DNA of 64,000 bases, from positions 62,001-126,000 of the forward strand of contig NZ_CP049902.1 of the NCBI RefSeq assembly GCF_018448495.1, in the 5' to 3' direction. Below, in pieces: positions 9,960 through 20,586 of the stretch. The DNA is from Psychrobacter sp. WY6. Lineage in GTDB: Bacteria > Pseudomonadota > Gammaproteobacteria > Pseudomonadales > Moraxellaceae. The notes below the pieces were generated by a model. It had not been told where the DNA came from, ran no database searches, and worked only from the letters and a program-made list of their open reading frames with translations. Both the position numbers and the translations under genes were made by a program. Each line of letters opens with the position of its first letter. Positions within the stretch are counted from its first letter, which is position 1.

Positions 9960-11849
9960 CTACATCGCTGGTAACGGTGGCGGTGTTGAGTTGGTTGTTT
10001 TAATATCATTCTTCGATAAGTTGACTTCGTTGTGCTGATAGACTCTAGGTGGACGTGGGTCTTCACCTGCTAAGATATCTTGCAACTGATCTCGGTCAAT
10101 CGTTTCCCACTTCATTAGGGCATCTACCATCGCATGCATTTTTTCTTGATTACCTTCAATCAATTCACGCGCGATATCATTGCTCCTCTAACATACGGCG
10201 AACTTCTTCATCGACCTTTTGTGCTGGCTTCTGAAATCGTACGACTGCTAGAGCCAAAATAGCCTTGCGAGCTGTCCTCATCTTCATAAACCATAATACC
10301 AAGCGCATCAGACATACCGTACTTCGTTACCATGGCGCGGGCCATCTTGGTTGCACGTTCGAAGTCGTTAGAAGCACCCGTCGACATTTGATTGATAAAG
10401 ACTTCTTCAGCGATACGACCGCCGAATAAGATAGCAATATCGCTCAGCATTTTTGATTTATACATGCTGGTTTGGTCATGCTCTGGCAACTGCCAAGTAA
10501 CCCCAAGCGCAAAACCACGCGGCATGATCGTTACTTTATGCACAGGATCGGTACCTGGTAGTAGCTCAGCGACTAAGGCGTGACCTGCTTCATGATAAGC
10601 GGTCGCACGGCGCTCCTCTTCACGAATGACCATTGATTTACGCTCAGGACCCATATAACTTGTCTTTTGCATCTTCAAAGTCATTCATATCAACGCTGGT
10701 CTTGTTGCGACGTGCTGCAAACAATGCCGCTTCGTTGACAAGGTTGGCCAGCTGCGCACCACTAAATCCAGGCGTACCGCGAGCCAGTGCATTGGCATCC
10801 ACACCGATAGTATTCGGCAGCTTTCTCAAATGCACTTTAAGAATTTGCTCACGGCCTTTAATATCTGGCAATCCTACTTGTACCTGACGGTCAAAACGAC
10901 CTGGACGCAATAGCGCTTTATCAAGCACATCCGCACGGTTGGTCGCGGCAATGACGATCACGCCTTCATTGCCTTCAAAACCATCCATTTCGACCAATAA
11001 TTGGTTCAGTGTCTGCTCACGCTCATCATTACCGCCGCCCATACCAGAGCCACGATGACGACCGACCGCATCAATTTCATCAATAAAAATGATACAAGGC
11101 GCGCTCTTTTTAGCCTGTTCGAACATGTCACGTACACGTGATGCACCGACACCAACGAACATCTCAACGAAATCGGAACCTGAGATAGAGAAGAACGGTA
11201 CTTTAGCTTCACCAGCAATGGCTCTTGCTAACAAGGTTTTACCGGTACCTGGAGGGCCAACCATTAAGATACCACGTGGAATCGTCGCACCAAGCTTGGT
11301 AAATTTATCAGGGTCGCGTAAAAACTCGACCACTTCGACCACTTCTTCTTTGGCCTCTTCACAACCAGCCACATCTTCAAAGTTCACCTTGATTTGGTCT
11401 TCAGTCAACATTTTGGCTTTGGATTTACCAAAGCTCATAGGGCCACCGCCTTTACCGCCAGCGCCACCTTGCATGTTACGCATGAAGAATAAAAACAGAC
11501 CAATAATCAATAGAATTGGGAAACTGGCTATCAGTAATTGCATCAAGACGCTTTGGCGTTTTGGGGCAGTCCCTTGGACTTCGACTTGGTTCTCACGCAG
11601 CAATGGCATGAGCTCATCATCTGACACAGCTGGTCTAATGGTCTCAAATGATGAACCATTTTTCTTTTCGCCGGTGATTTGCTCGCCATCGATTTCAACG
11701 CTGGCTACTTGGTTTTCTGACACGGCGGTCACAAACTCAGAGTAGTTAAGGCTATCCGGCTCGGATGATTGGTCAAAGCCGCTAAACACCAGCACCAAAA
11801 CGCCGATTACCACCAGCCACAATAAGGTATTTTTTACCATGTCGCTCAC
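9960..11849 (-). CDS. ftsH: ATP-dependent zinc metalloprotease FtsH (three frameshifts)
   Basis: Membrane-anchored AAA+ protease that degrades LpxC and misassembled membrane proteins. Order: TM1 ([17 protein letters not shown]), periplasmic domain, TM2 ([19 protein letters not shown]), Walker A GPPGTGKT, Walker [16 protein letters not shown]-type [20 protein letters not shown], then the zinc site HEAGH in a second frame. The third frame carries the C-terminal [20 protein letters not shown]. Breaks lie near 10660 (DAKDK to YMGPERKS), near 10225 and near 10175. All conserved motifs are present, so the breaks look technical. LpxC, its regulated substrate in E. coli, is encoded at 16400. Confidence 0.95.
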
Positions 11850-12249
11850 TAGTTATTCCCATCCCTTACTTATTGGTGTGTTTATTAAACACGTGACGTC
11901 TATAAACGTACCGCTCATTTTTTAGTAAATATATTCATAGCCAAAATTTATAAGTCAGACTCATACAACTCAAATGCTGCATGGGGACTGTTTTCACAAG
12001 TTATAAATATCAATGACCTATATATCTATCGTAGATGAGCACATCAGGCGCTTATTGTCAGACGACTTTGCCTAAAACATATGCTTGAAACAAAGTTAAT
12101 ATACCATGATATGTGGTGCTAACCTGCATAATTCAAGCAGGTTTCGCTATTATTCAGTTAACGATTGTAGCGAGTTCAATACGCTCATGAGACTATGTTA
12201 TGGTGACACATTATCTCGCTTACAATGGCTGTGAATAACGACGTTATGA
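11850..12249. other. rlmE-ftsH intergenic region
   Basis: 400 bp, AT-rich, with no supported gene or strong hairpin. It presumably carries an ftsH promoter for heat or growth control, but I could not pick a convincing element. Confidence 0.5.
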
Positions 12250-12880
12250 TTATTTAATCGCTATCCAAAACATCTCTTTTGACCGTGGTCGTGACGCACC
12301 TGGTTTAATACTACGGATTTTACTAAAATCCTGCTGCATCTGCTTGCGTAATTCTTGTGCCTTCACCTTGAAACACTTTCATAATAAGTGCGCCACCTTC
12401 TGGTAAGGTTGCAAGCGCGAAGTCCACTGCCAGCTCGCATAAATACATCATACGTGGCTGATCGATTGCGCTGTTTCCTGCCGTATTTGGTGCCATATCG
12501 GACAGCACTACATCGACCTGCCTATCACCAACCTCTGCCATGATCGCATCAAACACTTCTGCTTCGCGAAAGTCGCCTTGAATAAAGGTCACATCAGGCA
12601 ATGTATCCATCGGCAGAATATCAGAGGCAATCAAAATGCCTTTTTCGCCTACTAGCTGACCTGCCACTTGAGACCAACTGCCTGGAGCACTGCCCAAATC
12701 TACAACCGTCATGCCTTTTTTAATAATATTGGTCTTTTCATTAATTTCTAATAGTTTATAGGCGGCACGGGCACGATAGCCATCTTTTTGCGCTTTTTGC
12801 ACATAATGATCGTCAATATGCTCTTTCATCCAAGCGCTACTACTCTTTGACAGTTTTTTATTTTCGATACGCGTGGCCAA
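12250..12880 (-). CDS. rlmE: 23S rRNA (uridine-2'-O-)-methyltransferase RlmE (FtsJ/RrmJ), one frameshift
   Basis: Methylates U2552 of 23S rRNA. Features: [34 protein letters not shown] motif [15 protein letters not shown], catalytic-region [12 protein letters not shown], and [11 protein letters not shown]. After that the frame breaks near 12357, and the correct tail ([12 protein letters not shown] ... [14 protein letters not shown]) runs to a stop at 12250. The start is taken as TTG at 12880 (MATRIENKK), which has TAGGAG about 10 bp upstream. An upstream ATG at 12910 is less likely. Divergent from yhbY, the usual neighbour. Confidence 0.93.
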
Positions 12881-13223
12881 AATACCTGCTCCTATTGCTT
12901 TGCAAAACATTCATACATATTACTGAAGTAGCTAAAAGATTTATGAAGCACTTTCGATATGGTTTAAATTCATTCGAATATGCTATCAATCAAGATTTTT
13001 ATACATTTGCAGTCTTAAACTGACTAAATTCTATTGGTTAAAACACTGATTTATCAGACAGTAGCGTTTATAATGTGCCCAAACATTCAGTTTAACATTT
13101 TCATCACGTAAAATCGTGCAAAATCCTGCTGATCTCATGCAAGATGACCACAGATTATCTATAATGGTCGTCAACTGCTCTTAATAGCACTGTCTTTTAT
13201 TTTTACCAACACCTAGGAATTCT
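12881..13223. promoter_or_regulatory. Divergent rlmE/yhbY promoter region
   Basis: 343 bp between divergent genes. A perfect -10 hexamer TATAAT at 13160-13165 faces yhbY, 59 bp from its ATG; its -35 region is poor. Nothing else is evident. Confidence 0.4.
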
Positions 13224-13532
13224 ATGCAACTCGATAACGCTACCATCAAACGCCTAAGAGGCATTGGTCACGACCTCAAACCTATCGTCATGATTGGCAA
13301 CAAAGGTATTACCCCAACCATTACTGAAGAGATTGATCGCGCGCTATCAGATCATGAGCTCATCAAAGTAAAGCTGCCTGCTGGCACAAAAGAAGAGCGC
13401 GATGTCATCGGTGCGGAACTTGCCAAAGCGGCTAACGCGTCTTTGGTTCATTCTATTGGTCGTATGGCATTGTTACTACGTAAAAATCCAAACGCCAACC
13501 CAAAATTGTCTAATTTAGCACGTCATGCATAA
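13224..13532 (+). CDS. yhbY: YhbY-type CRM-domain RNA-binding protein
   Basis: 102 aa single CRM domain that associates with pre-50S ribosomal subunits. Matches are LRGIGHDLKPIVMIGNKGIT (the GxxG-containing KH-like loop), EEIDRALSDHELIKVKLPAG and LVHSIGRMALLLRKN. Full length and intact. CTAGGA lies 6 bp before the ATG. It is divergent from rlmE, matching the conserved yhbY-rlmE-ftsH neighbourhood, and is followed by its own terminator. Confidence 0.93.
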   Translation: MQLDNATIKRLRGIGHDLKPIVMIGNKGITPTITEEIDRALSDHELIKVKLPAGTKEERDVIGAELAKAANASLVHSIGRMALLLRKNPNANPKLSNLARHA

Positions 13533-13615
13533 TAATATGTGATGACCAGCTGGTTTGAGTGATGGTATGGTATGCCATATCAACTCAAATCATAGCCACA
13601 TGGCGACGATAAATG

Positions 13616-13650
13616 TAAAAGCCGCGATGCATCTTGCTCGCGGCTTTTAT
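13616..13650 (+). terminator. Terminator after yhbY
   Basis: AAAGCCGCGA / TCGCGGCTTT stem with a 10-nt loop and flanking A/T. Confidence 0.8.
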
Positions 13651-13755
13651 GTTGTCTGCTCGTTTTAGATTTACTTAGCGTGTAATATTAGCTCGCTTAG
13701 TCGGTACAATTTTTCTTATAGTTACTTCTATATTTTCATTGTCGGGTCTTAACTT

Positions 13756-14482
13756 ATGAATCAATCATTCAATCTCTATGTGGCCACCGAAACCATAGTA
13801 AACGATGCGCAGCAACTGGGTGTAACAGTGGATGAGTTGCAGCGCATCTGTATAAAGGTGCGTGCTCAGATTATTCGACAGCCATCACTATACTTACAGC
13901 TAACCTATCAACTCACCCTGCCCAACCAACTGCTAGCAAAGCAGCTAAACTGGTCAGTGTGGCAGCAAGCGCAAGTAAGATTCGATGATTACTTGTGGGA
14001 AGAGACTTGCCTTGAGTGTTTTATCGCTGGTCGTCTGATAAATGATGAAAATCTAACAGATGCTCAAAAGGCAACGCCCTATATCGAGATTAATGCCAAT
14101 CCAGACGTCGTTCGCGCTATATCAATTTGAAAGCTATCGTAATCCTGCGACCTTACCACCAACACCCTTACATGCAGCTGATGGACAAGCGCGCGCGTCT
14201 ATTAATTGGATAAATAATGTAAAGCCAACATTAAGGTACGTGGAGAATTCTTCATTTAATGATCCATCACTAGCAAATAAACCTAATCATTATGAGCGCA
14301 GCTTTAATGTACCAGTAATCCAACGATCCAATAAGCAATACACCATCGCAAATACTGTGATTGAGCAAATACATCCTTGTGTTATTTTATGGTTTGGTGA
14401 GATTGCTTTATATTTTGCCCCAAACCACGCCTCCCCGCCTGACTTTCACAATCGTAGCCACTGGTCGAAATTTGAGCTTTAA
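13756..14482 (+). CDS. DOMON-like domain protein (one frameshift near 14112)
   Basis: About 242 aa after joining two frames. The core WEETCLECFIAGR followed by YIEINANPDGR and LYQFESYRNP is the beta-sandwich signature of DOMON-like proteins (the type found near carbohydrate- or haem-binding DOMON domains). The C-terminal part has HPCVILWFGEIALYFAPN and DFHNRSHWSKFEL, with the conserved 'DFH...W..FE' ending. The break falls between ANPD and the YALYQF-type continuation, where one or two bases are missing. No signal peptide, so probably cytoplasmic. Ligand unknown. Convergent with the CHAP gene. Confidence 0.7.
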
Positions 14483-14595
14483 CTCTACTTTTAACTTAAG
14501 CATCACAACTCAAAGCGCAAAAAAAACCAGCAACGCTATAAAGGCATTACTGGATTTGGAGAAAACTTTTAACATAGGTTACATCTAGCTGGCTA

Positions 14596-15324
14596 TTATT
14601 TGTCAGCCATCGCGAGGTAAATACCACGGTCTGATGCATCATCGACATATTGCGAATCACGCCATGTCGTATAGCTGTAAGTGCCACTGTATGGGCTAAT
14701 GCTGTTTTGGCGGAAATCAGATACCCAATCGTTACCATCAAAGATCTGGATATGACCATGTGGACGGTTTGACGTACGATTATAGACAACGACGTCACCC
14801 ACTTGTGGCTGCATATCATTACTGATCTTGGTAAAACCTGCTTGAGCAAGTGTGCCGCGAGAAGCATACTGATAAGCTGAAGGGTTAGGCGTAAATTCGT
14901 AACCTGCTGATTGTAGCGCTTTACGTACATAGCGAGCACAGTAGCCAGAGCTTCTAGATAACGCTACTCGCGATGCACTTGCCGCTGCGATAGCAGGAGC
15001 AGAATTGCGATCAGGAGCGCGGCTTGATTGCTGCTGACGCTGCTCATAAGACAAACGGCTGGTAAGCGAAGCAAGCTGGTATTCTTTTTGCTTGGCATGC
15101 GCACTTAAATTATCAATGGCTTGACTGATCTCATCATTGCTATATACATGAGCACCACTGTTAGTGCTATAGATATTGCGGCTAGAACCGTAGTTCGCAG
15201 AAGCAGAGATGTTAGTGATGGTATGACTCAAGGTATTATTTGGTTGAAAGGTTGTTTCGACAGCACCACTTGTCTGTGCTATACCCATTCCCAATACTGA
15301 CAAAATTAATAAAGCTTGTTTCAT
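14596..15324 (-). CDS. Secreted CHAP-domain amidase/peptidase
   Basis: Start placed at 15324 (MKQALLILSVLGMGIAQTSG), which gives a clean signal peptide; the upstream in-frame ATG at 15402 would bury it. A Ser/Asn-rich linker of ~100 residues precedes the C-terminal CHAP domain, with catalytic Cys in SGYCARYVRKALQSAGYEF and catalytic His in RPHGHIQIFDG, plus GDVVVYNR and WVSDFRQNS. CHAP enzymes cleave peptidoglycan peptide or amide bonds, so a periplasmic or exported cell-wall hydrolase is inferred. Intact, about 242 aa. Confidence 0.85.
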   Translation of the reverse strand: MKQALLILSVLGMGIAQTSGAVETTFQPNNTLSHTITNISASANYGSSRNIYSTNSGAHVYSNDEISQAIDNLSAHAKQKEYQLASLTSRLSYEQRQQQSSRAPDRNSAPAIAAASASRVALSRSSGYCARYVRKALQSAGYEFTPNPSAYQYASRGTLAQAGFTKISNDMQPQVGDVVVYNRTSNRPHGHIQIFDGNDWVSDFRQNSISPYSGTYSYTTWRDSQYVDDASDRGIYLAMADK

Positions 15325-15573
15325 AAATTTACTACCTATTGTTAATACAAGACCGCTCGTCATCCGTGACAAAGCATCAATTAGTTTAGAGGAGATGATC
15401 ATTACAAAACATGATAAAATCCTTGTTAAAACAGCCCGCTATTTCTTCTGTAGTGACTAATGCTGGTATTATCTGTTAATACCCTATTCCGCTTAGTTCA
15501 CTGTCTCGCAAATCGTTCAGTATCAATTGCCTTTAGCATGTCAATTATGAATATCGATTTTGTCACCTATTAG

Positions 15574-16101
15574 ATGAGTCATCACGATGTCAAAAAAAAC
15601 AGCCAATGGCTTGCCCAACTTATCGACCATCAAGCTTTTGCTGGTAGCGCACTACCCCGAACGCTTGCTGACAATATGCGGCTATACATAGAAGCGACCA
15701 ACGAGGTAAAAGAGCTATTGGTAGATTGTCTACCTGAAGAAATTCTTAATACCTGTTGGGTCGTAGGCCTCACCTCCGAGCAATTAATACTCAGTGTGGG
15801 CTCAATGACTGCTGCCAATCATATTCGCTATTTGCAGAGCGCTTATTTGCAAGTCTTAACAGAGCAGTCAATTACATTTAAACAACTCAAGCAAATTCGC
15901 GTCGTCGTCGCTAAAAATTCAGCTGATAATCATTCATCTAAACAACTATCAGCAGCAGCATCAACTTTGTCAAAGTCTAGTAAAGCCAATGAAAATCAGG
16001 CTCTTAGCCAAAACACAAAGCGGACTATATCACAGGCCGCAGAGCATGTCACCACTGATGAAAATCTCAAAAAAGCACTTTTGCGTCTGGCAAATCATTG
16101 A
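15574..16101 (+). CDS. dciA: DUF721 family protein, DciA-type replicative helicase loader
   Basis: 175 aa. The DUF721 domain fills the first ~115 residues: LADNMRLYIEATNEVKELLV, then CWVVGLTSEQLILSVGSMTA and NHIRYLQSAYLQVL, matching the pattern of a short beta-sheet followed by 'A...LR.L...LL'. The last ~60 residues are Ser/Lys-rich and probably disordered. DciA loads DnaB where DnaC/DnaI are absent. The neighbour lpxC supports the call, because in pseudomonads the DUF721/DciA gene sits beside lpxC and secA. Assignment by domain and context. Confidence 0.75.
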   Translation: MSHHDVKKNSQWLAQLIDHQAFAGSALPRTLADNMRLYIEATNEVKELLVDCLPEEILNTCWVVGLTSEQLILSVGSMTAANHIRYLQSAYLQVLTEQSITFKQLKQIRVVVAKNSADNHSSKQLSAAASTLSKSSKANENQALSQNTKRTISQAAEHVTTDENLKKALLRLANH

Positions 16102-16399
16102 AATTATTAATATTGCTATGTAAAGTTGTGTAAACAAAACCGTAAAAATCAGCTGATAACGCTGCGATTTTGTAATGACGCAAACAAAAAAAATCACCTG
16201 CTAGCTCCGTTCACATTATGAACGTCACCAACAGATGATTGAAAAACTATCCACAGCTTTGATATTCTCTACTCTAGAGCAGAATTGTTAAAATAATCTA
16301 AACAATACATTCAAAAAAACGAATATTATTAGAATGTAATTACTGCTGGATTATGTAATATTGCGTAAATGTTTCGATACTTCGTGTATATTCCTGTAT
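16102..16399. other. dciA-lpxC convergent spacer
   Basis: Nearly 300 bp, AT-rich. A short inverted repeat around GTTCACATTATGAACG (16208-16223) and one TATCCACAG (DnaA-box-like) at 16248-16256 are visible. No gene. Confidence 0.4.
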
Positions 16400-17314
16400 T
16401 CATCCTTCAACAGTCAAACCTTCGAGAGGTAAATACTGAATTGGGCACGTTACATTGTCATCAAAAGTTACAATTTCAAAATTATTATGGTCAGATAGTA
16501 TCTCACGTACCAATAAATTGTTTAACGCGTGACCAGATTTATAAGCATTAAAGCGACCCAAAATCGGATAGCCAATCAAATACAAATCACCTAAAGCATC
16601 CAAAATTTTATGGCGAACGAACTCATCATTAAAACGCAGACCTTCTTCGTTAAGAATATTTACCTCATCAATAACAATAGCATTATCCATACTGCCTCCT
16701 AACGCCAAATTATTCTGACGTAAGGCTTCTATATCTCGTAAAAACCCAAAAGTACGGGCTGAGCTCAATTGCTCAATGAAGTTTTGCGTCGAAAACTGCA
16801 ACTGTGCATGCTGAAAATCTTTGTCGATAGCAGGATGATCAAAATCAATCTCAAAATTTAGCTCAAACCCTTCATAAGGACGCAGTTCTGCCCATTTATC
16901 CACTTTTACTCTTACAGGTCTGACGATTTTTATAAACTTCTTTAAAGCGTCTTGCTCGCAGAATCCTGCGTCAAGCAGCAACGCTACAAAAGGAGCGGCA
17001 CTACCATCCATAATCGGTATCTCTGAGGCCGATACACGAATTAAAAGGTTATCCACGCCAAGTCCTGCAATGGCACTAAGCAAATGCTCGACCGTCCCCA
17101 CACGTGTGCCACCAAACACTAGGTTTGACGACATCATAGTATCTTGTACTAAAAAAGCACTGGCTGGAATCGGCTGACTGCCTTCGATATCAGAACGCTC
17201 GAAAACAATACCCGTATCAATAGGTTGCGGATGAAACTCTAAGTCAACAGGCTGACCACTATGGAGACCAATACCTGTAACAGCAATCGCAGTTTTTATG
17301 GTTCTTTGGTTCAT
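16400..17314 (-). CDS. lpxC: UDP-3-O-acyl-GlcNAc deacetylase LpxC
   Basis: Zinc enzyme for the committed step of lipid A synthesis. 304 aa from MNQRTIKTAIAVTGIGLHSG; GAGAAG lies upstream of this ATG, so the in-frame start at 17359 is rejected. Motifs: GIGLHSGQPV, zinc His in TVEHLLSAIAGLGVDN, MDGSAAPF, SSARTFGFLRDIE and the metal/catalytic HKILDALGDLYLIG. Intact. It follows ftsZ in the same direction but is separated by a strong terminator, so it probably has its own promoter in the spacer. LpxC is a classical FtsH substrate. Confidence 0.96.
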   Translation of the reverse strand: MNQRTIKTAIAVTGIGLHSGQPVDLEFHPQPIDTGIVFERSDIEGSQPIPASAFLVQDTMMSSNLVFGGTRVGTVEHLLSAIAGLGVDNLLIRVSASEIPIMDGSAAPFVALLLDAGFCEQDALKKFIKIVRPVRVKVDKWAELRPYEGFELNFEIDFDHPAIDKDFQHAQLQFSTQNFIEQLSSARTFGFLRDIEALRQNNLALGGSMDNAIVIDEVNILNEEGLRFNDEFVRHKILDALGDLYLIGYPILGRFNAYKSGHALNNLLVREILSDHNNFEIVTFDDNVTCPIQYLPLEGLTVEG

Positions 17315-17686
17315 GGCTGTCTTCTCACATATTTTGTTACAATTGCCATAGTGTATCATTACCCGCCCCTAGTTCGCCATAGTTAAAACTCGCTAATTTC
17401 CTTATCTCCTTGATTGATAACACTTATCGTCAATAAATTTTGATGGTTCTCATGTCTTATTGATCACATTGCCTCTGTTAACACAGGGAAATAACAGCCA
17501 AATGTTACAATCATAAATTGTTTTATACGCCTATTTATTAATGATTATTTTCGCATTGAGAGGCGATTTTTATAAATAGAGCGCGCTCATAGCTGAATCA
17601 GTTTGCTAATATATCGACATTTTCTATACGCACAAAAAAGCCAGCAACTTAGTACTGGCTTTTTTTATTCCAAACATCTGAAAATA
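17315..17686. other. ftsZ-lpxC spacer
   Basis: 370 bp holding the ftsZ terminator (17634-17667) and, by inference, the lpxC promoter. No gene. Confidence 0.55.
17634..17667 (-). terminator. Terminator after ftsZ
   Basis: AAAAAAGCCAG / CTGGCTTTTTT hairpin, symmetrical and strong, 20 bp downstream of the ftsZ stop. Confidence 0.88.
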
Positions 17687-18891
17687 TTATTTATTTTGTT
17701 GACGTTTTAGATAGTCTTGAATGCTATTAGTTTTGGTTTTCGCTTGCTCTTGAGGCGCGCTTGAGCGAGTAGCACTAGCCGTTTCTTGATACATCTGAGC
17801 TTGCGATTGCTTCTGGCTGTTTAAAGCACTGGTATGCACGTTGGGGTCAACAGGCTGAGTGCTATTGACAGAAGGAACTGGTGTCTCGACTACTTCTGGC
17901 TCTTGCCCAGCGTTTTCATCTAAAGTCAGACCCGTTGCAATAACAGTGACATGTAAGTCATCACCCATTTTTTCATCAATCACTGAACCATAGAAAATAT
18001 GTGCATCGTCAATATCTGTAATTTCTTCGACAATAACACTGATTTTGCTCATCTCATCCAATGAGAGTGATTCAGAAGAAATTACGTTAACCAATAGACC
18101 TTTTGCATTTTCTAAACGCAAGTCATCAAGTAATGGTGATCTGATGGCTTTCTCAGTTGCTTGACGCGCACGATCATCGCCGCTAGCACGGCCGATACCC
18201 ATCATCGCATGACCTTTGGCAGTCATAGCAGTGCGGATATCGTTAAAGTCGATATTGATCATACCTTCACTAGCGATAGTTTCAGCAATACCTTGAACCG
18301 CATGCAATAACACATCGTCCGCTTTTTTAAAGGCATCTTGCATAGAGATATTGCCATAGACACTCATCAACTTATCATTCGGAATCGTAATGATAGAATC
18401 AACAAAGTTAGTCAATTGCTCAATACCAGCTTTAGCAGCCTTGATACGTTTGCCACCTTCAAACTTAAATGGCGTAGTCACGACGGCAACTGTCAACACT
18501 TCCATTTCTTTAGCAATACGAGCAACCACAGGCGCTGCACCTGTGCCCGTACCACCGCCCATACCAGCAGTGATGAACACCATGTCTGAATGTTCGAGTA
18601 ATGCACGGATGGCTTCTTCTTCGCTTTCTGCTGCTTCACGCCCAACTTCTGGGTTCGCCCCTGCGCCCAAACCGCGATTCGTTTTTGCGCCAAGTTGCAA
18701 TTTATGCGGTGCAGTTAAACGATCAAGCGCTTGTTTATCCGTATTAGCACAGACGAACGTTACACCTCTAATCCCTTGTTGTACCATATGTTCAACCGCA
18801 TTACCGCCACCACCACCAACACCGAATACAGTGAAGCTGCTTGGCCGTTATTTTGAGGCTGGTTATCATCTGGCATGGTGTATTTTGACAT
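17687..18891 (-). CDS. ftsZ: Cell division protein FtsZ (one frameshift near the N-terminus)
   Basis: Tubulin-like GTPase that forms the division ring. Start 18891 (MSKYTMPDDNQPQNNGQA). One missing T in the Ala-Phe region near 18840 breaks the frame; restoring it gives FTVFGVGGGGGNAVEHM. Then VTFVCANTDKQAL, the tubulin signature GMGGGTGTGAAPVVA, and T7 loop GMINIDFNDIRT. The variable linker is Gln/Ser-rich, and the C-terminal peptide NSIQDYLKRQQNK is a variant of the ZipA/FtsA-binding tail. About 401 aa. Lies downstream of ftsA in the usual ftsQAZ order. Confidence 0.95.
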
Positions 18892-19126
18892 AAAAAGGTT
18901 TCTCCAGTTGCAGATAGCGTGATGGTCGATACTTGGTAACACACTTATATGGCGCGCTATCGACTTACTATATATAATTGTATTTAAATAAAACAGGGCA
19001 ATGGCTTAGATAATTGTGCTAGCCAAAATATGCCAGTATGGTATAGGGTGTTGCTTTTCGTATTCTTGCCTATTATATAGCTGCATACTCTTATACTGCT
19101 TAATATAAGTATGTTTTGCTAACAGA

Positions 19127-20419
19127 TTATAATATCTTTTTGAGTACACTAGCAAAACGCTGCCCTGCACTTTGAAAAACACCAGTGACTCGATTTTTTT
19201 GAATCGCTTCAGGCTCGCTTTTTTCACTACGGCGAAACTGCTCGCTTTGACTATATAATAGTGTACCAAATGCCGTTTGATAAGCACGATCATTTACTTG
19301 ACTGTTTAGCTGCTTAAATGACTCATCATTATCAAAATGATTATGAGCACTAATAGCAGGATGAGTGTTGGTTAATACTACGGGCATTTTGAGCAATTTT
19401 TTGGTAAAGGGTATCATACCTTTAATCGCCGTACCGCCACCTGTGAGTACGATACCTTTGTCGATATAGCCGATGAGATCAGCCTCATGTAATTGACGAG
19501 CAACTTCCGTAAATATCTGCACATAGCGCGCTTCAATAATACGGGCTAGATTATAGATACCAATATTAATCTCGTCACCTGTTCCTTGTGGTTTAAAGAT
19601 AAAGAATGAGCTAGGATCGACACTATTGACATCGACAGTACCATGGGTCTTTTTCAGCTTTTCAGCTTCAATCATGGAGATACCAAAATCAGCTGAGATA
19701 TCCATCGTTACTTCGTGGCTACCTGTCGCGATACAATGGGTAAATATCAGCTTGTTTTCTTTATAAACGCAAATACTGGTCGTACTAGCACCAATATCTA
19801 CCAAACAAACCCCTTGCTGGCGCTCGTCACTCATCAAACTATATTCAGCACTCGTCACTGCATCAAATACAATGTGATCAATACCAACATCACAGCTTTG
19901 CAGTAATTTTTGGATATTCTGACGACTAGCAACGGGCATCATCATCATGTGATACATCACAGTAATATTATGCGCCATCATTTCGATCGCATCATCCACC
20001 ATGAAATCTTGATCATCAACATAGATGCCCTGCTGACAGCAATGCATTAAATAATAGTCTGATGATAGATCGCGTGACTTGGCATTAGACAACGCCTGCA
20101 CCATATCTTTGGCACGTACCGCCTCATCTTCTACACGTACCTCGCCTGCACTATTTTTGCTCGATAATTCCGGTGTTGCTAGGGTCAACCACACACTGTG
20201 CACGCGGCAATTGGCAGTATCTTCTGCTTCTTGAATGGCTTGCTTAATAGCACCTTGTAGACGTTCACGGTGTTTTATTTGACCTTGGTAAAAATCGCTA
20301 TTTTTGACTTGTCCCACGCCCAGAATACGGATGTCTTTTGCAGAGACAACGTTACCAATGACGACATAGACTGCCGTGGCACTTAGATGGACAACAACCA
20401 GATTTTCAGTATTTTTCAT
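19127..20419 (-). CDS. ftsA: Cell division protein FtsA (divergent phosphate motifs)
   Basis: Actin-like membrane anchor of FtsZ, 430 aa from MKNTENLVVVHLSATAVYVV. An upstream ATG at 20467 adds 16 residues; neither start has a good ribosome-binding site, and 20419 is chosen because it places the first beta strand as in other FtsA. The SHS2/1C region (DIRILGVGQVKNSDFYQGQI), phosphate-2 DIGASTTSICVY, adenosine motif IVLTGGGTAIKGM and the C-terminal amphipathic helix QRFASVLKKIL are visible. The phosphate-1 loop lacks the usual acidic residue and glycine (see findings). Intact; between ftsQ and ftsZ. Confidence 0.9.
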   Translation of the reverse strand: MKNTENLVVVHLSATAVYVVIGNVVSAKDIRILGVGQVKNSDFYQGQIKHRERLQGAIKQAIQEAEDTANCRVHSVWLTLATPELSSKNSAGEVRVEDEAVRAKDMVQALSNAKSRDLSSDYYLMHCCQQGIYVDDQDFMVDDAIEMMAHNITVMYHMMMMPVASRQNIQKLLQSCDVGIDHIVFDAVTSAEYSLMSDERQQGVCLVDIGASTTSICVYKENKLIFTHCIATGSHEVTMDISADFGISMIEAEKLKKTHGTVDVNSVDPSSFFIFKPQGTGDEINIGIYNLARIIEARYVQIFTEVARQLHEADLIGYIDKGIVLTGGGTAIKGMIPFTKKLLKMPVVLTNTHPAISAHNHFDNDESFKQLNSQVNDRAYQTAFGTLLYSQSEQFRRSEKSEPEAIQKNRVTGVFQSAGQRFASVLKKIL

Positions 20420-20586
20420 GGTACCAGACAAATTATCGCTAAACAGGAGACCAAATGACGTCTCCATTAGATCATTAAAAAAAGCGTTATCAACACGCTA
20501 TGATGTTGTATATCCTGTGCTACAAACTATCAAAATAGCTCAAACTAAAATGCTAACCAGTTTTTGTTTATGCTATCTATCTATCG

